Assembly (NCBI GenBank): GCA_963810305.1
Contig: CAWEMY010000011.1
Location: 248,001-312,000 of the forward strand
Reading direction: 5' to 3'
Source: JACDCA01 sp963810305
GTDB taxonomy: Bacteria; Acidobacteriota; Vicinamibacteria; Vicinamibacterales; 2-12-FULL-66-21
DNA: 64,000 nucleotides
Shown here: positions 60,190-64,000 of the stretch, in pieces
Layout of the letters: the number at the start of each line of letters is the position of its first letter
Numbering within the stretch: the stretch's first letter is position 1
Notes under the pieces: model-generated
Seen by the model: the letters and a program-made list of their open reading frames with translations, nothing else
The model's database searches: none
Told to the model about the DNA's origin: nothing
Translations under genes and position numbers: made by a program

Positions 60190-62778
60190 ATGGAAGGCAC
60201 ACGCACGCACCGCCGCTTCACGGTGCGGATGCGGCCCCTGGTCGTCATCCTGCTTGCCGTGTGCCTCTGCGCGACCGAGTCCTCTCGTTCGGCGGCGCAA
60301 CAACCGGCGTCCCCGCGTCCGTTCCCGGCGAGCGCCTGGGCAGCAATCGCGCACGGCAAGCTGGGCGAGGCCGAGGCCGAAGCGCGCGGCCGGGGTGCGG
60401 CGGATCCCGATGCCGTTGCGATCCTCGGTCACCTCGCAATCCGCAAGGGGCAGTACGACGAAGCCGTAAAGATTCTCGAACCAGCCGCCGCTCAAGCGCC
60501 GCTCGGTGCTGCCGCGCTGGAGCTCGGGCTGCTGCATCAGCGCCTGGGGCGAACCGAAGCCGGGTCTCGTCTGCTGACGCCGATCTTCCGGCAGGGATCC
60601 AGCGCGTCAGAAGCGGCGGTCCTCGCGCGTGCCGCTCGCGCAGCACAGGCGCTCAACCTTCCGCAGGAAGCCAACGCGCTGTTCAGGGCGGCCTCGTCCG
60701 CGTCGCCCGAGGATCCGGCCATTGATACGGCGTGGGGCGTGCTGTTTCTCGAGAAGTTCAACGAACCCGAAGCACTGCGGTCGTTTCAGCAGGTGTTGAA
60801 AGCCGATCCGCAGTGGGCGCCGGCACACGCGGGGCTGGCAGGCGTCCTCGCGGACGAGAACCCGCCGGCCGCGGCGCTCGCGGCGGCTCGGGCGCTCGAG
60901 ATCGATCCCACACTCGATACGGCGGAGCTCCTGCTCGCGCAGCTCGATCTCGACAACACGCGCTACGCATCCGCGCGCGAGCGCATCGACCGCGTCCTGA
61001 AGAACAACCCGGAGCATCTCGACGCGCGGGCACTTCTCGCTGCCATCGCCTATGTCAAGGATGACCGCGCGGTCTGGGACGCCGAGGTGCGCAAAGTGCT
61101 GGCGATCCACGCCGGCTTCGGCGAGGTTTATCGAGCGGCGGCGGAACTGACGGCGCGCAACTACCGGTTCGAGGAAGCGGTCGCGCTCGCCCGGCAGGCC
61201 ATCGCCCTTGACCCGACCGCGGCGCGCGCGCACGGCGAGCTCGGGATGCACCTCCTCCGCACCGGTGATGAAGCCGAGGCACGGCGGGCACTCGAGCGGT
61301 CCTTCACTACCGACCGGTTCAACCGGGTGACGTTCAACCTCCTCCAGATGCTCGACAAGCTGGAGACGTTCACCGTGGTGGAGGAGGGCGGGCTGGTCGT
61401 CAAGATGTCACCCGAAGAAGCGCCAGTGTTGCGCGAGTACGCGCTGCCGATGGCGCGCGACGCGCTGAAGACGCTGTCGGCGAAATACCAGTTCACCCCA
61501 AAGGGGCCGATCCTCGTCGAAATCTTCAACCTGCACGACGACTTCGCCGTGCGCAACCTCGGATTGCCGGGGATGATTGGCGCGCTGGGCGCCTGCTTCG
61601 GCCGCGTGATCACGATGGACTCGCCGAAGGCGCGGCCGCCGGGTGAATTCTCGTGGCAGGCGACTCTCTGGCACGAGATGGCGCACGTGATCACGCTGCA
61701 GATGTCGAAGCAGCGCGTGCCGCGGTGGCTCACCGAGGGGATTTCGGTCTACGAAGAGGGGCGCGCTCGTCCTGAGTGGGGCCGCGACATGGAAGTCGCG
61801 TTCGCGGCAGCGCTTGAAAAGGGCAAGTCGCTGCCCTTGAAGGATCTCAACTCCGGCTTTACCAGCCCGGAAACGATTGCGCTCGCCTACTTCCAGGCCT
61901 CCGTTCTCGTCGATCACATCGTCCGCACGTTTGGCGAAGACAAACTTCGCGCCCTGGTCACCTCGTACGGAGACGGTCTCGAGCCTGACGCGACGATGAC
62001 GAAGGCGCTGGGCGTCACGATGGAACAGCTGCAGGGGGGATTCGACAAGACCGTCGACCAGCGGTTCGGGCAGCTGCGCGCCGCGCTGAAGCCGACGCCG
62101 GACCTGGAAAAGATCATGGCCGGCGGCCCCGACGCCTTGCGCGCCGCCGCCGCCGCCAACCCAGGGAGTTTTTCCCTGCAACTCGCGTACGGCCGCGCGC
62201 TCGCGTCGGCGAAGGATCGCAATGCGTTCGCGGCGCTGGAGAAGGCGGCGGCGCTGGTGCCGGTGGCGATCGGTGAAGACAGTCCGCACGCATTGATGGC
62301 GCAGCTCGCCGAGGAGCTCGGCGACGAACCGCGCGCGCTGTCGGAGTATCAGAAGCTTCTGGCCCAGGACCACACCGCCGTCGAACCGGCCCGGCGCCTG
62401 GCCGCGCTCGCGGAGAAGCTGGCCAACGGCGAGGCGGCCGCCATCGCCTTGGAGCGGATTGTGGCGCTCGATCCGTACGATGCGCCGGCGCACACCGGTC
62501 TGGGACGCATCGCGCTGAAGAAAAGCCAGGGAGAGATCGCCGTTCGCGAGTTCAAAGCGGCGATGGAGCTGCAGCCCGCCGACCGCGCCGCGGCGCACTG
62601 CGACCTCGGCGAGGCCTACCTTCTGGTTGGCCGCTCGCCGGACGCCAAGCGCGAGGCGCTGGCCGCGCTCGAACTGGCGCCCACCTACGAGCGCGCGCAG
62701 GAGTTGCTGCTCAAGGCGATCCAGTCGAAGTCAGTCGGAGAGTCGCGTTGGCGAACGGAGTGCGCCTGCAGACCATGA
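60190..62778 (+). CDS. Exported TPR protein with gluzincin (MA-like) peptidase domain
   Basis: An 862-residue protein. A signal peptide (VVILLAVCLCATESSRSAAQ) leads to ~10 TPR-like repeats, then the zinc domain: LWHEMAHVITLQM gives HEMAH, and the third ligand Glu is in RWLTEGISVYEE. It then has FQASVLVDHIVRTFGEDKLRALV, a region common in peptidase_MA_2 proteins, and more TPRs at the end. It probably acts in the periplasm or at the outer membrane. The final ATGA overlap couples it to the DUF4159 gene. Confidence 0.82.
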   Translation: MEGTRTHRRFTVRMRPLVVILLAVCLCATESSRSAAQQPASPRPFPASAWAAIAHGKLGEAEAEARGRGAADPDAVAILGHLAIRKGQYDEAVKILEPAAAQAPLGAAALELGLLHQRLGRTEAGSRLLTPIFRQGSSASEAAVLARAARAAQALNLPQEANALFRAASSASPEDPAIDTAWGVLFLEKFNEPEALRSFQQVLKADPQWAPAHAGLAGVLADENPPAAALAAARALEIDPTLDTAELLLAQLDLDNTRYASARERIDRVLKNNPEHLDARALLAAIAYVKDDRAVWDAEVRKVLAIHAGFGEVYRAAAELTARNYRFEEAVALARQAIALDPTAARAHGELGMHLLRTGDEAEARRALERSFTTDRFNRVTFNLLQMLDKLETFTVVEEGGLVVKMSPEEAPVLREYALPMARDALKTLSAKYQFTPKGPILVEIFNLHDDFAVRNLGLPGMIGALGACFGRVITMDSPKARPPGEFSWQATLWHEMAHVITLQMSKQRVPRWLTEGISVYEEGRARPEWGRDMEVAFAAALEKGKSLPLKDLNSGFTSPETIALAYFQASVLVDHIVRTFGEDKLRALVTSYGDGLEPDATMTKALGVTMEQLQGGFDKTVDQRFGQLRAALKPTPDLEKIMAGGPDALRAAAAANPGSFSLQLAYGRALASAKDRNAFAALEKAAALVPVAIGEDSPHALMAQLAEELGDEPRALSEYQKLLAQDHTAVEPARRLAALAEKLANGEAAAIALERIVALDPYDAPAHTGLGRIALKKSQGEIAVREFKAAMELQPADRAAAHCDLGEAYLLVGRSPDAKREALAALELAPTYERAQELLLKAIQSKSVGESRWRTECACRP

Positions 62779-63580
62779 CGCGCGTTGACCCGGCGCGGAT
62801 CCCGCTCGCGGCTGCTGCGGGGTTGCTGCTCTGGCTGGTCGCGTCGATTGTCGCGCCGCCGGCCGACGCGCAGGTGGCCGGAGCCCCCGACTCCCGCTTC
62901 GCCGGCCTCCAGTGGACGTTCGCGCGCATTCGGTATACCGCGTGGACGAGCTTCCGCTCAGGGTCAGCGGCCCGGAAGACGAGCCGTGGTTCATCGATGC
63001 TCCCGCGGCCGAACAAAATCTCTCGCGCCGGATCCGCACCGTGACGTCGATCCATGTAAATGACCCGGTGGTCATCACGCTGGAGGATCCGAGTCTCTGG
63101 TCCTACCCGTGGATCTACATCGTGGAGCCGGGCACGATGCGCTTGAAGGATGCCGAGGTCCCGATTCTCCGGGAGTTCCTGCTGCGTGGCGGCACCCTGA
63201 CCTTCGACGACTTCCATGGTCCGATCGAATGGGCCAACCTCGAACGTGAAATGCAGCGGGTGTTCCCCGACCGTAAGATCGTCGATATCCCGAACGACCA
63301 TCCGATCTTCAGTTGCTTCTACCAGCTCGACGGCTTCCCGCAGACGCCCGGCCTCGGATCCTTTCTCCAGGGACGCACCTGGGAGAAGGGAGGCTATGTC
63401 GGCACGCTGCGCGCGATCATGGACGACCGCGGCCGCGCCATGGTCCTGATCAACTGGAACACCGACATGGGCGATGGTTGGGAATGGTCCAATGCCGCGG
63501 AGTTTCCAGGTTACGTGAAGTACACCGCGCAGGCGTATCGGATGCAGATCAATGAAGTGATCTATTCATTGACGCATTAA
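62775..63580 (+). CDS. DUF4159 protein, one frameshift
   Basis: A 268-residue exported protein. The first frame (ATG 62775, overlapping the TPR stop as ATGA) has a signal peptide (LAAAAGLLLWLVASIVAPPADAQ) and FAGLQWTFARIRYTA. The second frame begins at VDELPLRVSGPEDEPWFIDAPAAEQNLSRRI and continues with the DUF4159 core VEPGTMRLKDAEVPILREFLLRGGTLTFDDFHGP, LINWNTDMGDGWEWSNAAEFPGYVKYTA. One base appears to be missing near 62940. DUF4159 genes usually sit beside MoxR ATPase, DUF58 and von Willebrand-type genes, as the next gene suggests. Confidence 0.8.
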
Positions 63581-63625
63581 CGCGGGGCGCGAGGCGTGCG
63601 GAGAGTGCGAGGGCTGCGCGGGTGT
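63581..63625. repeat. GCGGGGCGCGAGGCGTGCGG repeat
   Basis: Short GC-rich repeat directly after the DUF4159 stop, of the same vocabulary as the other GC-rich repeat blocks. Confidence 0.5.
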
Positions 63626-63639
63626 GGCGAAAGGGTTAG

Positions 63640-64000
63640 ATGAATCCAATTACGACGACAGAGACGGACATTGCGGCAGTCGCCGAACGGGTGGCCCTTG
63701 GCCGCGAGCGGATCCTGACCGAGATCCGCAAGGTGATCGTCGGGCAGGACGAGGTCATCGATCAGGTATTGATGGCGCTCTTCACCGGCGGCCACTGCCT
63801 GATCACCGGTGTTCCGGGCCTGGCGAAGACGCTGCTGATCAAGACAGTTGCGCAGATTCTCGATCTCTCTTTCAAGAGGATCCAGTTCACACCCGACCTG
63901 ATGCCGGCCGACATCACCGGCACCGAGGTGCTGGACGAAGACGCCGGCCATCGGTCGCTCCGGTTCGTAAAAGGGCCGATCTTCGCGCAGATTCTGCTTG
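63640..64000 (+). CDS. MoxR-family AAA+ ATPase (partial, runs off the window)
   Basis: The frame from ATG 63640 is open to the window edge (120 codons). It reads MNPITTTETDIAAVAERVALGRERILTEIRKVIVGQDEVIDQ, then the Walker A motif in HCLITGVPGLAKTLLIKTV and FKRIQFTPDLMPADITGTEVLDED, the MoxR hallmark. MoxR chaperones act with von Willebrand and DUF58 proteins in envelope assembly, which fits the preceding DUF4159 gene. AAAGGG lies a few bases upstream. Confidence 0.9.
   Translation, partial: MNPITTTETDIAAVAERVALGRERILTEIRKVIVGQDEVIDQVLMALFTGGHCLITGVPGLAKTLLIKTVAQILDLSFKRIQFTPDLMPADITGTEVLDEDAGHRSLRFVKGPIFAQILL

Overview
The window looks like chromosome of a high-GC soil Acidobacteriota, most likely class Vicinamibacteria. 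The pointers are an 835-residue MacB/FtsX-type (ADOP) permease, a TIGR03435 (Soli-type) domain, a Ser/Thr kinase with TPRs, a PEP-CTERM protein, many glycosyltransferase-like membrane proteins, and a very gene-dense layout. This is inference from family content; there is no rRNA or other taxonomic marker here.

Layout. 1-1.15 kb: tail of an upstream gene and a Phd/VapC toxin-antitoxin pair. 1.2-3.0 kb: GT39-like membrane protein. 3.1-7.4 kb (minus): an Ntn-hydrolase fused to a TIGR03435 domain, then the ADOP permease. 7.6-11 kb: ECF sigma factor, zinc-finger anti-sigma and ABC exporter in one overlapping operon. 11-15.1 kb (minus): secreted TolB-like/M28 peptidase and a low-complexity secreted protein. 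15.2-21 kb: DedA protein, LysR regulator, Ser/Thr kinase and lipase-like hydrolase. 21-26.9 kb: GT87-like protein, two small secreted proteins, a zinc metalloprotease and a PEP-CTERM protein. 27.2-29.4 kb: an islet bounded by tRNA-Leu and a 55-bp copy of its 3' end. 29.6-38.8 kb: ATP-grasp ligase, methyltransferase, carD-plsC-DUF4126, rex-moaC-dehydrogenase and acyl-CoA synthetase. 38.8-42.6 kb (minus): LytS/LytR-type two-component system translationally coupled to signal peptidase I and a CDF transporter. 42.7-48 kb: GT2-methyltransferase fusion, NuoI-like ferredoxin, phosphoesterase, homocysteine methyltransferase/MTHFR and a methyltransferase. 48-52.9 kb (minus): M24 peptidase, nucleotide-sugar-type glycosyltransferase and Lon. 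53-60 kb: NnrU/ICMT-like membrane protein divergent from a five-gene operon (ketosynthase, FAD reductase, membrane glycosyltransferase, ICMT-type methyltransferase, PIG-V-like protein). 60.2-64 kb: TPR/metallopeptidase, DUF4159 protein and the start of a MoxR ATPase.

Three window-wide patterns stand out. (1) At least nine genes are split by single-base shifts; each becomes one family-length protein after a one-base correction per break, which points to residual assembly indels rather than decay. (2) Intergenic gaps carry several families of low-complexity or palindromic repeats, and some supply the last codons and stop of neighbouring genes. (3) Many genes have a TATAAT-like box only 7-13 nt before the start codon, implying leaderless mRNAs. 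The most interesting loci are the 53-60 kb ketosynthase/FAD/ICMT/glycosyltransferase operon, the Ntn-hydrolase-TIGR03435 fusion, the tRNA-Leu islet, and the heptamer array between two divergent -10 boxes at 29.45-29.62 kb.
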